The notes under the pieces are model-generated. The model saw nothing but the letters and a program-made list of their open reading frames with translations. It was not told the DNA's origin and searched no databases. From contig JAJAGP010000080.1 in NCBI GenBank assembly GCA_025084515.1, positions 372,001 through 436,000 of the forward strand: a stretch of 64,000 nt of DNA, in the 5' to 3' direction. This stretch comes from Ancistrus triradiatus. Its lineage: Eukaryota > Chordata > Actinopteri > Siluriformes > Loricariidae. Shown piece after piece: positions 44,100 through 55,200 of the stretch; position 1 is the stretch's first letter; every line of letters begins with the position of its first letter. A program made the translations under genes and the position numbers.

Positions 44100-44522
44100 G
44101 AAAATATTTCTGTCCAAAAGTCTTAGGCCACCATTAAGATTGTTGTTTTAGCAATGGTATAATGACCATATATGACATTGTCGACGATTGGACCCAAAAA
44201 TTTAAAACATTTGTCACTCCTTAACACACTTTTCCACTGATCTTCTTTCCAATCTTTGTGAGCTGATGAAGATTTTATGGACTGTTCAAGGCTCAACTTG
44301 GCATCAAGCCTAAGGGGAGGTCACACTCAAATCTGTAGCCTATAGAAGCTGTTTTTCTGGGGTTTTTTTTGTTTCAGTTTTATAACCTTGCATACAAATT
44401 TCTTGTATTTCCTGGTTGTATTCTAATGAGACAGAAAAAATTATATATGGTCATTATACCTTTGCTAAAACAATGATATATCTGAACTAATGATGGCCTA
44501 AGACTTTTGCACAGTATTGTAT
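44100..44522 (-). mobile_element. Tc1-like family D, internally deleted
   Basis: The degraded left end is CCAAAAGTCTTAGGCCACCA; the right end is CCTAAGACTTTTGCACAGTA then TTGTA. The minus strand between them shows Tc1 transposase vestiges similar to those at 61505-61943. Confidence 0.7.
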
Positions 44523-44984
44523 GTCATATTTAAGTTTTATTTCCTCAAATATTGTGTAAATTCTGTAATTTTGGGCTCTGTGCAAGCCAGCCAAGCTCTC
44601 AAAGTTGGCAACCAATTTTTAAAGACATCGTTTTAAAATGTGGTAGGTGACGACCTATGAAATCTTGAGAGCCATTGAAGTATTTAGTACAACCCAACTA
44701 CTGCCAGTGTTTGTCTGTAGAGATTTTATGCCTGTATGAAATCTCTATAGATATTATGAAACTGTTAGCAATGAGTGTGGATGATGTAAGAGATCACTAA
44801 CTCTATAACTTTTACCATATATTGTATATTAAGCCTATTGTATGAATTTGAACCAACCTTTAACCGTGAACTGCCTTGCTGTGTCTTCTGTCTGTTATAA
44901 ATATTTTTGGATCCCATCACTGCCAAAGCTGTCACTGGTGGGTCCCTAAAGCAAACCTTAATTTCTCTAAACAGGACCGTGTTT

Positions 44985-45055
44985 GATAGTACAGTTTAGA
45001 GAAATGTCCCTCTGGATAAGGGCATCTGCTAAATTCTGTAGCTGTAAATGTAAAT
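44985..45055 (+). mobile_element. SINE 3' tail fragment
   Basis: CTCTGGATAAGGGCATCTGC then TAAATTCTGTAGCTG matches the tail of the window's tRNA-derived SINE. Confidence 0.45.
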
Positions 45056-45214
45056 TAATAAAGGCACTGGCCAAACATCTTGTTCTGCTGATTCATTACC
45101 TAGTTGAGGGGCTATAGAGGTTTGTTTCAGGTACATTCCTGGACAGGCAGAGGGTCTTTTTTTCTCGCAAACTAGTTCACATCATGCAACAAAGTCACTG
45201 TTGGGCTAAACATC

Positions 45215-45284
45215 ATGAAGCCCTTCACGGTTTATATTCAAGCTCTGCTCATGATGGTCTTCCTCATCCTGTGCAGCCTGTCCG
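45215..45284 (+). CDS. ecrg4: ecrg4 exon 1 (signal peptide)
   Basis: MKPFTVYIQALLMMVFLILC and SLS, then donor TCCG/GTATGT (phase 1). Confidence 0.8.
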
Positions 45285-48073
45285 GTATGTTTAGAATTTT
45301 GCTTCTACTTGAAAAATTCCTTGATAAAATCCTTGATCAAGCTTACTTCCCATCTACTGAATGTAGTCTATTGTAGTAAAACGATATTCAAATCCCTTAA
45401 CCCAGCAAGATATGACAAGTTCAGATTTGGGTTGCCAGTGATCTCTGAGGGATCTCAAAGTTTCTGCTGTGCCCAATTCTAAATGATGAGCCAACTTTGT
45501 GGTTGCTTGCATCTCTTTTGTTTATGTATTCCACAATGCGGATGTTAGTTTTATTGGTATCAAGCGTAAAACAACAGATCTATTGTTGGCCAAAGACTTT
45601 TGCACAGTACTGTATACTGCGTAATTGATTATATAATTGATATGTATTGTTTGTTTATTCCAGGTGGATCTGGTGAAAGTATACTGAGCAAGATACTGAG
45701 GAAACGGGATGCTAATGTATCACTTCATGTGTTGTGTTTGACCAAACATGGTGCAATAGAAATGAAACGTCTGTAGTCATAGGTGGCAGAGCAATTCGCT
45801 GTGATTAAAGATGATACAACATTTAAACGTTTAGTTTGTGTGCTGAAAACCCAAAGCCAGTTAGAATTGGACCATGCTGCTGCCCATATAGACTGGTTAA
45901 GATCCAAACTTAACACCACATGTACAGTCAGTCAGAGACCAAGAGCTAAGGCCCTGGGCATGAGGATCTTTTGGAATATTTCTCCCTCTGCTCCAAAACA
46001 GGTGGGAATTCCAAGGATCAAGAGAAGGCCAATGCATTATTTCATCTTTTATGCTAATATATGGTTGCGGGAGAACACTGGGGACTGAACACTGAACAGG
46101 GCGCTAGTCCTGGTGCTAGTGCAGGGCATAGACACACTTTGAGACACCAGCCGAGTTTAACCATGCCTTTGAGAATGTGGCAGGGAAAACGGAGACACGA
46201 GTGGCACTAAACACTGCACCACAGTGCCACCCAGAGATGAAAATTGAAAACGACATTTATCTAGGCAGACGTTGGAGGTAGAGAGCAGTTCCTGCTTCCA
46301 TCTCCCTATTCCAGGCTTTAACATTTCACACGCGTTTAGATTCTCCCATTAGACGTCGATGTTCTGACCTGATGATTGGCAGTGACATACTGTGATTAGT
46401 TAGTTGTTCATAGCAAAGTTAATAATCTGACGTGACTTTTAGCAACCAGAAAACAACCCAATAGAGCATTAATGTAAAACAATAATAATAAAATAATAAA
46501 ATGCCCTCCTAATCCCTTTCCCAACAGCAGTAGTCCACAGCATACCTGCAGCAGAGTTTGTGATGTCCAAGATTAAGGCTACACAGTTCCTGGCAGCTCC
46601 CCAGAAGCCCCGGAGGAACCTGTGGGACCGCAGTCGCCCAGATGTGCAGCAGTGGATCCAGCAGTTCATGCACATGGGTTACGACGAGGCTGTAAGTACG
46701 AATACTCTTGCAGAAAGTCTCTCCCCCCCCCCCCCCTCTTACTAACAGGCTTATGCTGGTCAGGAGCTGGAATTCAAAGGGTGCAGGCAACCATGTACCC
46801 TGAATGGGGTACCTGTCCATCTCAGGGTTGTGTACTGGTTCCTCAGTTATGCATTGCCAGGACTTGTCATCACAGTGGTGCGCTAGCAAATGGCCAGTCC
46901 CAGAATCAATCTTATGCAAACGTTAAATATGTTTATATATTATATTATATTATATTATATTAGTATATATATAATGTAATCCTGCCGTTTCTGGTCACGG
47001 TCTCGAGGTCTGCGGCAGCTATCCCTGGAGAACACGGTGCATGTTTAAGTGTGCCCTGGACAGGACCAGTCCACCACAAGGCTGCTCAGACGCAGACAAT
47101 CATGTTTGTAAGTGAGACACAACCTGGGAAGAAGGCACTGCTGGGACACTGATTAGTGCCATGGGAAGGTCAAGAGCCTATCCCACAAATCACTGGGCGC
47201 TTAACTCCCTGATGGGACGCCAGTCCATTGCAAGGTCATGAAAGTTACATGGGAACTTCTCAGATAATGCGTGTGTTTTGTAAGATCTCAAAACTGAACT
47301 TTTTTTCTGCAGAAATGTTACAGATATGCAGGTATGCACTGGTTAATGTCCACATTACGTTCTGTGATTCAGAATGCTGACAGAAATGAACATTGATCGG
47401 ACTCTGTCATGGACATAAGTTTAGATACTTTGTACGTAGTGTTTCATTTTAAACAATAATATTAATTAAACCACAAACTTCTGTACAATACAGTAATTAT
47501 TTTCTTTGCATATTTTGATGAATAAAACTTGAAACACGTACAGAAAACGAAAGAAGTAGAGCAATACTATGCTTATTCGTGCCTTTCGAGACAGCTATTC
47601 TGCTTTTCTGTCAGCAGGTGTCGCAAGAGTTCTGTCGTACTGTATTTGAGGTTTTTCCTTGTGCAGATTGTGTTTTCATAGCAGAAATTCGACAACAGCT
47701 TGGACCAGCATGGACGTTGTGCTGATTTTTGCTGTTTACACATGGAAAAGTGTATATTTTACTTAATAAGTGATTCGTGCCAGCGTGACCATGTGTGTTT
47801 ACTTCCCTGGTTGCACTTCTACTAGACAGAAAAATGAATACGTTTGATCTTTTGGATAGCCAGTAAGCATTGTATTGTAGCCCAATGTTCTTTGCTGAAT
47901 ACAGTTACTATCCTGTGTAGAGACTAGAGACGGACATTGCTTACTGGATGGACCAGGCCAGCGGGACCAATCAAGGACAGCATCATGACGAGAGCGCTGC
48001 AATGGGACCACGGACAGAGTTCAGAGTTCATTCTGCTCACTTCAAGAAAAAAATCACACTCCAGCCGAATTGA
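45215..48073 (+). CDS. ecrg4: Augurin (ECRG4)-like secreted peptide precursor (gene span, four exons)
   Basis: Augurin is a small secreted or surface-tethered peptide hormone precursor. Exon 1 encodes a signal peptide. Exon 2 encodes SGESILSKILRKRDAN, with the dibasic cleavage site of the family. Exon 3 contains LWDRSRPDVQQWIQQFMHMG and YDEA, the family core. Exon 4 gives RLETDIAYWMDQ and MGPR. Length is about 130-140 residues (human 148). The exon 2/3 junction is unresolved. The C-terminus (HSAHFKKKITLQPN) lacks the acidic tyrosine-rich end typical of augurins. Position beside nck2 and st6gal2 agrees with the human order. Confidence 0.88.
45578..45617. mobile_element. Tc1-like family D right-end fragment
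   Basis: GGCCAAAGACTTTTGCACAG then TACTGTATA is the family D terminus. It ends about 45 bp before ecrg4 exon 2. Confidence 0.6.
45664..45716 (+). CDS. ecrg4: ecrg4 exon 2 (processing site); 3' boundary uncertain
   Basis: Acceptor ATTCCAG at 45663; the codon split with exon 1 restores Gly. Translation GSGESILSKILRKRDAN corresponds to the human SGNKLKLMLQKRE segment. The nearest GT is at 45717 (phase 0), whereas the expected phase-1 boundary at 45711 is followed by CT, not GT. Confidence 0.7.
45717..46526 (+). other. ecrg4 intron 2
   Basis: Contains a 101-codon open frame (45783-46088) without a recognised domain and a dispersed-repeat fragment (about 46050-46240, with GGGGACTGAACACTGAACAG and TGCACCACAGTGCCACCCAG). 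No exon support for either. Confidence 0.45.
46552..46691 (+). CDS. ecrg4: ecrg4 exon 3 (conserved core); 5' boundary uncertain
   Basis: Encodes MSKIKATQFLAAPQKPRRNL and WDRSRPDVQQWIQQFMHMGY then DEA, followed by a strong donor GCT/GTAAGT. Candidate acceptors are CTGCAG at 46551 (phase 1) and the weaker CAGAG at 46556 (phase 0). Confidence 0.85.
46716..46736. repeat. C-rich homopolymer tract
   Basis: A run of about 16 C at 46721-46736 just after the exon 3 donor in ecrg4 intron 3. Confidence 0.9.
46737..47920 (+). other. ecrg4 intron 3
   Basis: Dispersed-repeat fragments at about 46745-46910 and 46980-47240 (CACGGTCTCGAGGTCTGCGG, CTGGACAGGACCAGTCCACC, GGGACGCCAGTCCATTGCAA phrases), with a (TATAT)n run at 46934-46970. 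No exon recognised until 47921. Confidence 0.5.
47921..48073 (+). CDS. ecrg4: ecrg4 exon 4 (C-terminal segment)
   Basis: Too short to stand out as an open frame but clear by homology. After the acceptor CCTGTGTAG, in phase 0, it reads RLETDIAYWMDQASGTNQGQ, then HHDESAAMGPR, matching the family's [20 protein letters not shown] region. It ends HSAHFKKKITLQPN and TGA at 48071-48073. Fifty codons. Confidence 0.85.
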   Translation, partial: RLETDIAYWMDQASGTNQGQHHDESAAMGPRTEFRVHSAHFKKKITLQPN

Positions 48074-48369
48074 AGTTCCAGGAGAGACGCAGACAGTGTT
48101 ATTGCATCCACTCAGGCAATAAGGACAAACACAGCGATGCCAAAGATCAACAGTTCTCACGTTCCTTATACACTGTTCAGTACGTTAGATTCAGACATCG
48201 TCATGATCGTTTTCCAACTTTTAGAACATCTCCTGCCCTGACGCCACCCTTGTCCCCATCCTCAGGTCATCCTGACCTGGCAAGTGTGAAGACGACCTGT
48301 ATCCCAGATTTTCAGCACACACACATAACCAACTATGTCCATGGCACACACACATTGATAGTGAAATTG
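48074..48369 (+). other. Probable ecrg4 3' untranslated region
   Basis: No AATAAA or ATTAAA is seen before the LINE begins, so the 3' end may lie in or beyond the LINE. Confidence 0.35.
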
Positions 48370-51128
48370 TTTTGCTTTTCCCTCATTGAGGAGAAAGGTC
48401 GATGTTTTGTGTGTGCAGGAGACAAAATGGAAGGTTAGCAAGGCTCGATGCATTGGTGCAGAGTTTAAACTGTTCTACCATGGTGTGGATGGGAAGAGAA
48501 ATGGAGTTGGTGTGGTCCTGAAGGAGGACTATGTAAAGAATGTCGTTGAGGTGAAAAGTTGTTAGTGGCTATGCACCACAAGTCGGCTGTGAATTAGAGG
48601 AGAAAGAGAGATTCTGGGGGGGAGTAACGTTAGATGGACGTGGTTGAGAGCATTCCCAGGGAGGAAGAGACTGGTGATTGGTGCAGATTTCAATGGTTCA
48701 TGTTGGTGAAGGTAAATAAAGGAGATGAGGAAGTGATGGGCAGGTTTTTGGGGTTAAGAATAGGATTCCTAGAAGGGACAGATGGTGGTGGATTTTGCAA
48801 AGAGGATGGAAATGGCTGTGGTTAACACACATTTCCAAAAGAAGGAGGAGCATAGGGTGACTTATAAGAGTGGAGGGAGGGAGCACAAAGGTAGACAGAA
48901 TAGTAGATAGATTGGTTTGATTGTAAGGTAGTGGCAGGGGGAGAGTGTAGCTAGGCAGCACCGGATGGTTGGTGTGCAGGATGGCTCTGGTGGTTAGGAA
49001 GAGGGGAGGAGGGACAAGGAGAGCAGAGAGGACCAAAATGGTGGAAGTTGAGAAAGGGAAGAATGGTGTAAGAGTTCAGAGAGGAGCTGAGAAAGGCTTT
49101 GGGTGATAGGAAAGAGCTCCCAGGATGACTGGGTAGTAGCAGCAACAGTGATTAGGACAGACAGGTACAAAGGTGGTACTGAGTGTTGTCTTCTGGACAG
49201 GCCAAAGGCTGAAGGAAGGAAAACCTTGGTGGTGGTGGAACGAGGAAGTGCAGGAGGTTATTCAGAGAAAGAGGTCAGCTAAGTAGAAATGGGACAGGGA
49301 CAGGGACTAAAAGAGAGTAGGCAGGAGGCAAGATACAAGGGACACAGAGCAAAGAGGGAGGTAGCAAAGGCCAAGCAGAAGGCGATACGATGAGTTATAT
49401 GAAAGGTTAGACAGTAGGGAAGGAGGAGGGGAGTTTTATCTAGGATAGAAATGGAAAATGTACTGTCAGGTGAGGAGAAGGTGAGGGAAAGATGGAAGGA
49501 GTATTTTGAGGAGTTGATGAATGTAGAAAATGAAAGGGGAAAGAAGGCTGGATGGATGGTGTAGAAATTGTGGACAGGAAATTGTGGAATGTTGGAACAG
49601 GATTGTAGCAAAGATTAGCGAGGACGAAGTGAAGGAAAGCTTTGAAAAAGGATGAAGAACGGAAAGGCAGTGGGACCTGATGGAACATACCGGTTGAGGT
49701 ATGGAAAAAGTCTAGGAGAGCTGGGAGTGGTGTTTTGGCTAGATTATTCAATGGAATTCTGGTGAATGAGAGAGTATGCCGGAGGAATGGAGGAAAAGTT
49801 TGCTTGTACCGATTTCTAAGCAGAAGGGTGATGTACAGAGTTGTGGCTCTTACAGGGGCATAAAAAGTTGATGAGCCACACAATGAAGATTTGGGGAGAG
49901 AGTTGTGGAAAGCTAGGCTCAGACAGGAGGTGACAGTGTGTGAACAACAACAGTATGGTTTCATGCCAAGGAAGAGCACCATGGATGCGATTTTCGCTTT
50001 GAGACTGCTGATTGAGAAGTATAGAGATGGAGATGTTCAGAAAAAGCTACACTGCGTCTTGGAGAAAGCTTATGAACAGGGTTGCCAAGGGAGGAACTGT
50101 GGTGGTGTATGAGGAAGTCTCGAGAGTGGCTGAAAAGTACGTTAGATTAGTGCAGGGACATGTATGAGAACAGCGTAGACAGCGGTGAGATGTGAGATGA
50201 GATGAGTGCTGTAGGAGTGACAGATTAGCTTCAAGGTGGTAGGGGTGGGCCTGCATCAAGGATCGGCCCTGAGTCCCTTCTTTTCTTTTGCTCTGGGTGA
50301 TGGACGCTCCGACTAACAGATGAGGTTCCAGACAGGAATCGCCGTGGACTATGATGTTTGCTACAGGACGACATTGTGATCTGTAGTGAGAAAACAGGGG
50401 AACAGGTAGATAGGACGAGAACTTGGAGAGGTGGAGGTATAATCTGGAAAGGAGAGGAATGAAAGTCAACTGTAGTAAGACCAGAATTACAGTGTGTGTA
50501 ATGAAAGGGAGGCAGGTGGAACAGTCAGGCTACAGGGATCAGTGGTCACAAAGGTCCAGGAGTTCAGGTACTTGGGATCAACTGTCCAAGGAAATGGGGA
50601 GTGTGGAAAGGAGGTGAAGAAGAGAGTACAGGCAGGATGGAGTGGGTGGAGAAGAGTGTCAGGAGTGCTGTGTGACAAAAGGGTCGCAGCAAAAGTGAGA
50701 CCAGCCTTGTTGTATGGGTTAGAGACAGTGGCACTGACAAAGAGACAGGAAGCAGAGCTGGAGGTGGCAGAACTTAAGATGTTGAGGTTCTCTTTAGGAG
50801 TGTCTAGGATGGACAGGATTAGGAATGACATCATCAGAGGGACAGCACATGTTGTAAAATTGGGAGACAAAATTTGAGAGGGAAGACTGAGATGGTTTGG
50901 ACATGTGCAGAGGAGGGATAGTGGATATATTGGTAGGAGGATGTTGGCGATGGAGCTACCAGGCAAGAGACGGAGAGGAAGACCAAAGAGGAGTTATTTG
51001 GTTGTGGTAAATGAAGATATGCAGGGAGTTGGGGTGAGAGTAGAGGACGTGGAGGACAGGCTGAGGTGGAAACGTTTAACTGGCTGTGATGACCCCTGAT
51101 AAAGGGAGAAGCCGGAAGAAGAAGAAGA
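48370..51128 (+). mobile_element. RTE-type non-LTR retrotransposon, 5'-truncated and dead
   Basis: The APE endonuclease part starts within KVDVLCVQETKW (about 48393) and continues GKRNGVGVVLKEDYVKNVVE. The reverse transcriptase part includes QQYGFMPRKSTMDAIFALRL (about 49950-50010) and a region around FADD where a 4-nt insertion (50363-50366) separates FA from DD. The first aspartate block is also lost: HCVLEKAY replaces HCVFVDLEKAY. The C-terminal part has QEFRYLGSTVQGNGECGKEV and LEVAELKMLRFSLGVSRMDR, ending in a GCCGGAAGAAGAAGAAGAA tail. Many frameshifts. Common fish RTE/BovB-like family. Confidence 0.9.
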
Positions 51129-51369
51129 ATTTAATAGGATATTTGCTCCTACTACTGTGAGGTGAATCTTTAACTCTAGTACAAGCTCATTGTGTGTAAA
51201 AGCAGATACGAACACACTGCATATCTGTAGACACATAGTGTGATTTACCAATGACGAACAGAGATTAAACTACTAAAGGCAGTGATCTAAAAGTAAAATG
51301 AATACCGACTGCAATTGTCTTATTTCGTTCCTAAATTTTCAAGCATACCACAAGTCATCATTCAAAGAC

Positions 51370-51680
51370 ATCTCAGGGTTGCGCTACGCGTGATCGCAGA
51401 CAAGATGCATCAGTAGTGACCGATTCCTGTAAGCTATAGTCCTATAGGACTATTCAAATATTATAACATACTTAGTAAAGTCATTTATATTCAAAATCTG
51501 CTGCAGTCCATCCATTAAAATAAGATTAATTAAAGTCTTTACACATAAACCTCACATTGATCAGTGTTCTTTAAGCAGTGACGAAATCCTCGGTATGCTC
51601 AGAAAAGCACAAAAGACAAACTTTATTTCATATGATTTTATATGATAAAATATCGTCATATTGCCCAACCCCTATAATGA
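51370..51680 (+). repeat. Dispersed repeat shared with 14710-15035
   Basis: Carries the same ordered phrases as 14710-15035, including TATTCAAATATTATAACATA, CTTAGTAAAGTCATTTATAT, GATCAGTGTTCTTTAAGCAG and GATAAAATATCGTCATATTG. A TTTATT at 51622-51627 could serve as a minus-strand polyadenylation signal for st6gal2. Confidence 0.6.
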
Positions 51681-51998
51681 ATGGCTCAGTTTTTTAATTA
51701 CTGTCAAGTTTTAATAAGTGGTTACTTTTGTACAAAGCAACATAACTAACTAACAAGGAAACTATACTAACCTGCTCTACTGCATACTCACCTAATTTAG
51801 ACTCTCAACCCAGAAACTTGATACTTGATAAAAACATGCATGTCATAAACTACGTTTTTCCACAGTATTTTCTGATTTCAGTTTAATTATGCACCTTTCA
51901 GCTGCTGTGTTCCTTACTCACTGTCTCCTGAAAACTGTACTAACAACACAGTTTTGGTATGTCTGTCTTTTAAATTAGCTCTGATCCGACCTAAACTT
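51681..51998 (-). other. Probable st6gal2 3' untranslated region
   Basis: Sequence after the minus-strand stop. No coding content or named repeat. The end of the transcript is unknown. Confidence 0.4.
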
Positions 51999-52252
51999 TT
52001 AAGTCTCTGGCGGGCAGCTGTTCCGAATAAAGCCTGGCAGAGTGACCTTGCCCTTTTTCACAAGGTCATCCACAGAGGCACGGCTCATCCTTCTGATCAG
52101 GAGCTTCTCGAAGAGCAGAGGGTGATACCCTCCTAAGGTGCAGGCTATGTTCTCGGTGACATCGTTGTAGTGGCACTGAAAATTGCGTCTATAGGATGGG
52201 ATAAACTCGTAGACGTCAACTTGCTCGCAAAGGCTCATCATCAGGACAATGC
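51999..52252 (-). CDS. st6gal2: st6gal2 exon 5 (last)
   Basis: Encodes the end of sialylmotif S (IVLMMSLCEQVDVYEF), motif VS (CTLGGYHPLLFEK) and the C-terminus FIRNSCPPET, then TAA. Acceptor TTATTTCAG (minus strand). Confidence 0.93.
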
Positions 52253-55200
52253 CTGAAATAAGAAACAAGAACAATCCTAGAGTTCTTTGGATCAGATGAC
52301 TTTTTTAAATGTACAATGCATTCAGAAAGTCTTCAGACTCTTTCACTTTTTCACAATTTGTTATTTATGTCATTAAGCAGATGCCCATATCCCGAGCAAC
52401 TTACAACTGATACATTCTTACAGTCCAAGCAATTGTGAGTGAAGGGCCTTGTGGCCTCAGGGACCCAACAGTGGCAACTTTGCAGAGTTGGGGTTTGAAA
52501 CCTGGACCTTCGAGTTCATAGTCAAGTACCTTATCCGCACAGTCCTTGTGGCCTTGTGCTAAAAACACAAAAAAAATAAAGTTTTTCCCCATCAATCTGT
52601 ACTCGATTCCCCATAATGACAAAGTGAAAACGGAATTTTATCATTTTGTTTGTGTTAGAAAAAACTTCACAAGGACATAAGCTTTCAGACCCTTTGCTAT
52701 GACATTTGAAATTAAGCTCTGTGGGCCTCCCATTTCTCTTGATCATCTTTGAGATGTTTCTTCACCTTGACTGGAGTCCATTTGTATTAAATTCAGTTTG
52801 TTTTGAAAGACACACCTGTTTATTTAAGGTCTCACAGCTAACAGTGCATGTCAGAGCAAATGTCAAGCCATGAGGAGGAAAGAACTACCTGTAGAGATCA
52901 CAGAGACAGGATTGTGTGGACGCACACATCTGGAGAAGGCTACAAAACATTCTGTTGAACTGAAAATTCCCAAGAGCACAGTGGCCTCCATAATTCTTAA
53001 GTAGAAGAAGTTTGGAACAACCAGGACTCTTCCTAGAGCTGGCTGCCCCAAACTAAGTAATCAGACGAGAATGGCCTTGGTAAAGAGGTTACCAAGAACC
53101 CAATGGTCAATCTGGCTGAGCTCCAAAGATCCTGTGTGGAGATGGGAGAAACTTCCAGAAGGTCAACCATCACATCTGGTCTTGAGTGGCCAGACAGAAG
53201 CCTCTCCTCAGTAAAAGACACAAAAAATGCCGCCTAAAGTACTCTCGGACTGTGAGAAACAAGAATCTCTGGTCTGAAACCAGGCACTGCCCAACACCAT
53301 CCCAGCAGTGAAGCATGGTGGTGGCAGCATCTTGATGTGGGGGTCTTTTTCAGCAGATGGGATAGGGAGACCTGGAAATGGCTGTCCTCCGATGGTCCCC
53401 ATCCAACCTTGTAGAAGTTGAGAGGATCTGCAGAGAATAATGGCACAAGATCCCCAAATCCCGATGAGCAAACCGTGTGGCATCGTAATCAAGAAGACTG
53501 CCAAAGGTGCTTCAACTAAGTACTTTGTAATGAGTCTGAATATTTACAGTGAGGCTTGAAAGTTTGTGAACCCTTCAGAATTTTTTATATTTCTGCATAA
53601 ATATGATCTAAAACATCATCAGATTTTCACACAAGTCCTAAAAGTAGATAAAGAGAATCCAGTTAAACAAATGAGACAAAAATATTATACTTGGTCTTCT
53701 TTTTATTGAGGAACATGATCCAATATTACATATTAGGGAAGCCCATTAGGCAAGCTGTCCTGGCCCAGAAGCAGCAAAACAGGCCCAAACCATGATACTA
53801 CCACCACCATGTTATATAGATGGGATAAGGTTCCTATGCTGGAATGCAGTGTTTTCCTTTCTCCAAACAGAATGCTTTTCTTTTAAAAGAAAAAGTTCTA
53901 TTTTTGTCTCATCCGTCCACAAAACATTCTTCCAATAGCCTTCTGGCTTGTCCATGTGATCTTTAGCAAACTGCAGAAGAGCATCAATGTTCTTTTTGGA
54001 GAGCAGTGGCTTTCTCCTTGCAACCCTACCTTACAACTTCTAAGTTACACTTTTCAAATTAGAACTATTACACGCCTTGCTCTTGGAGTGATCTTTGTTG
54101 GTCGACCACCCCTGAGGAGGGTAACAATGGTGAATTTCCTCCATTTGTACACAATCTGTCTGACTGTGGATTGGTGGAGTCCAAACTCTTTAGAGATGGT
54201 TTTGTAACCTTTTCCAGCCTGATGAGAACCAACAACTCTTTTTCTGAGGTCCTCAGAAATCTCCTTTGTTCGTGCCATGATACACTTCCACAAATGTGTG
54301 TTGTGAAGAGCAGACTTTGATAGATCCCTGTTCTTTAAATAAAACAGGGTGCCCACTCGCACCTGATTGTCATCCCATTGATTGAAATCACCTGACTCTA
54401 ATTTCACCTTCATATTAACTGCTAATCCTAGAGGTTCACATACTTTTGCCACTCAGTAATATGTAATATTGGATCAATTTTCCTCAATAAATAAATGACC
54501 AAGTATAATATTTTTGTCTCATTTGTTTAACTGGGTTCTCTTTATCTACTTTTAGGACTTGTGATGTTTTAGGTCATATTTATGCAGAGAAATAGAAAAT
54601 TCCAAAGGGTTCACAAACTTTCAAGCACCACTGTATGTCAATGCAATAATGTCATTTTTTCCCCCTAAAATTTCTAAAAGTCTGTTTTCACTTTCTCATT
54701 ATGGGGTACTGAGTGATGAGGAAAACAAGTTTTTTTTAGCACAACATACAAAATTGAAAAAAACGTGAAAGGGGCTGAAAACCTTCCGAATGCATTTCAT
54801 GTGGATGTATGTGAACCTGTAAACCCTGATGAGGGTGGATTGGGTTGGATGTCCTCATCTGTGTTGCTCTGAATAATCCTCCATAAATCCCAGATAAAGT
54901 CTGGATGCAGGATATAGAAATCCTGCAATGGAAAGTTCTTCCTGTGTTCAATGTATGGCCTGAACAGGTCAAAGTCTGGCTTTTTGTACCACTGTGAAAG
55001 ACCCAAGAGATGAAAGAATATATTCAGCTAAAGTATAAATTCAGATAATAGTATTGTAGCCTATTAAGTATGGGTTTACACCTATCATTGCCATATTTGA
55101 TTATGACTGTTAGGTTGGATGACTATTCTCAGTCCAGCTGTCACACTGAAGTGTTTAAAGACTCCAGCAGCACTGCTGTGAATGATCCACTCATACCAGC

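Larger units (their letters stand above)
52310..54800 (+). mobile_element. Tc1-like transposon, family E, split by a nested family A element
   Basis: The outer ends are TACAATGCATTCAGAAAGTC and, inverted, TGAAATGCATTCGGAAGGTT. The paired inner repeats CCCATAATGACAAAGTG and CACTTTCTCATTATGGGG match. The + strand relic at 52860-53480 encodes a degenerate transposase with NTIPAVKHGGGSILMWGSFS. A SINE fragment is inserted at about 52350-52556 and a family A element at 53545-54635. Confidence 0.85.

Noticed and set aside
45783..46088. 101-codon frame inside ecrg4 intron 2
   Set aside because: No known domain. Its end runs into dispersed-repeat sequence and no transcript logic requires it.
46929..46970. 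TATAT repeat as a promoter TATA box
   Set aside because: It is a simple repeat in an intron, with no start site nearby.
48262..50966. Minus-strand Ser/Pro/Leu-rich open frames of 110-180 codons
   Set aside because: Shadows of the + strand LINE, which has clear endonuclease and reverse transcriptase segments in the sense direction.
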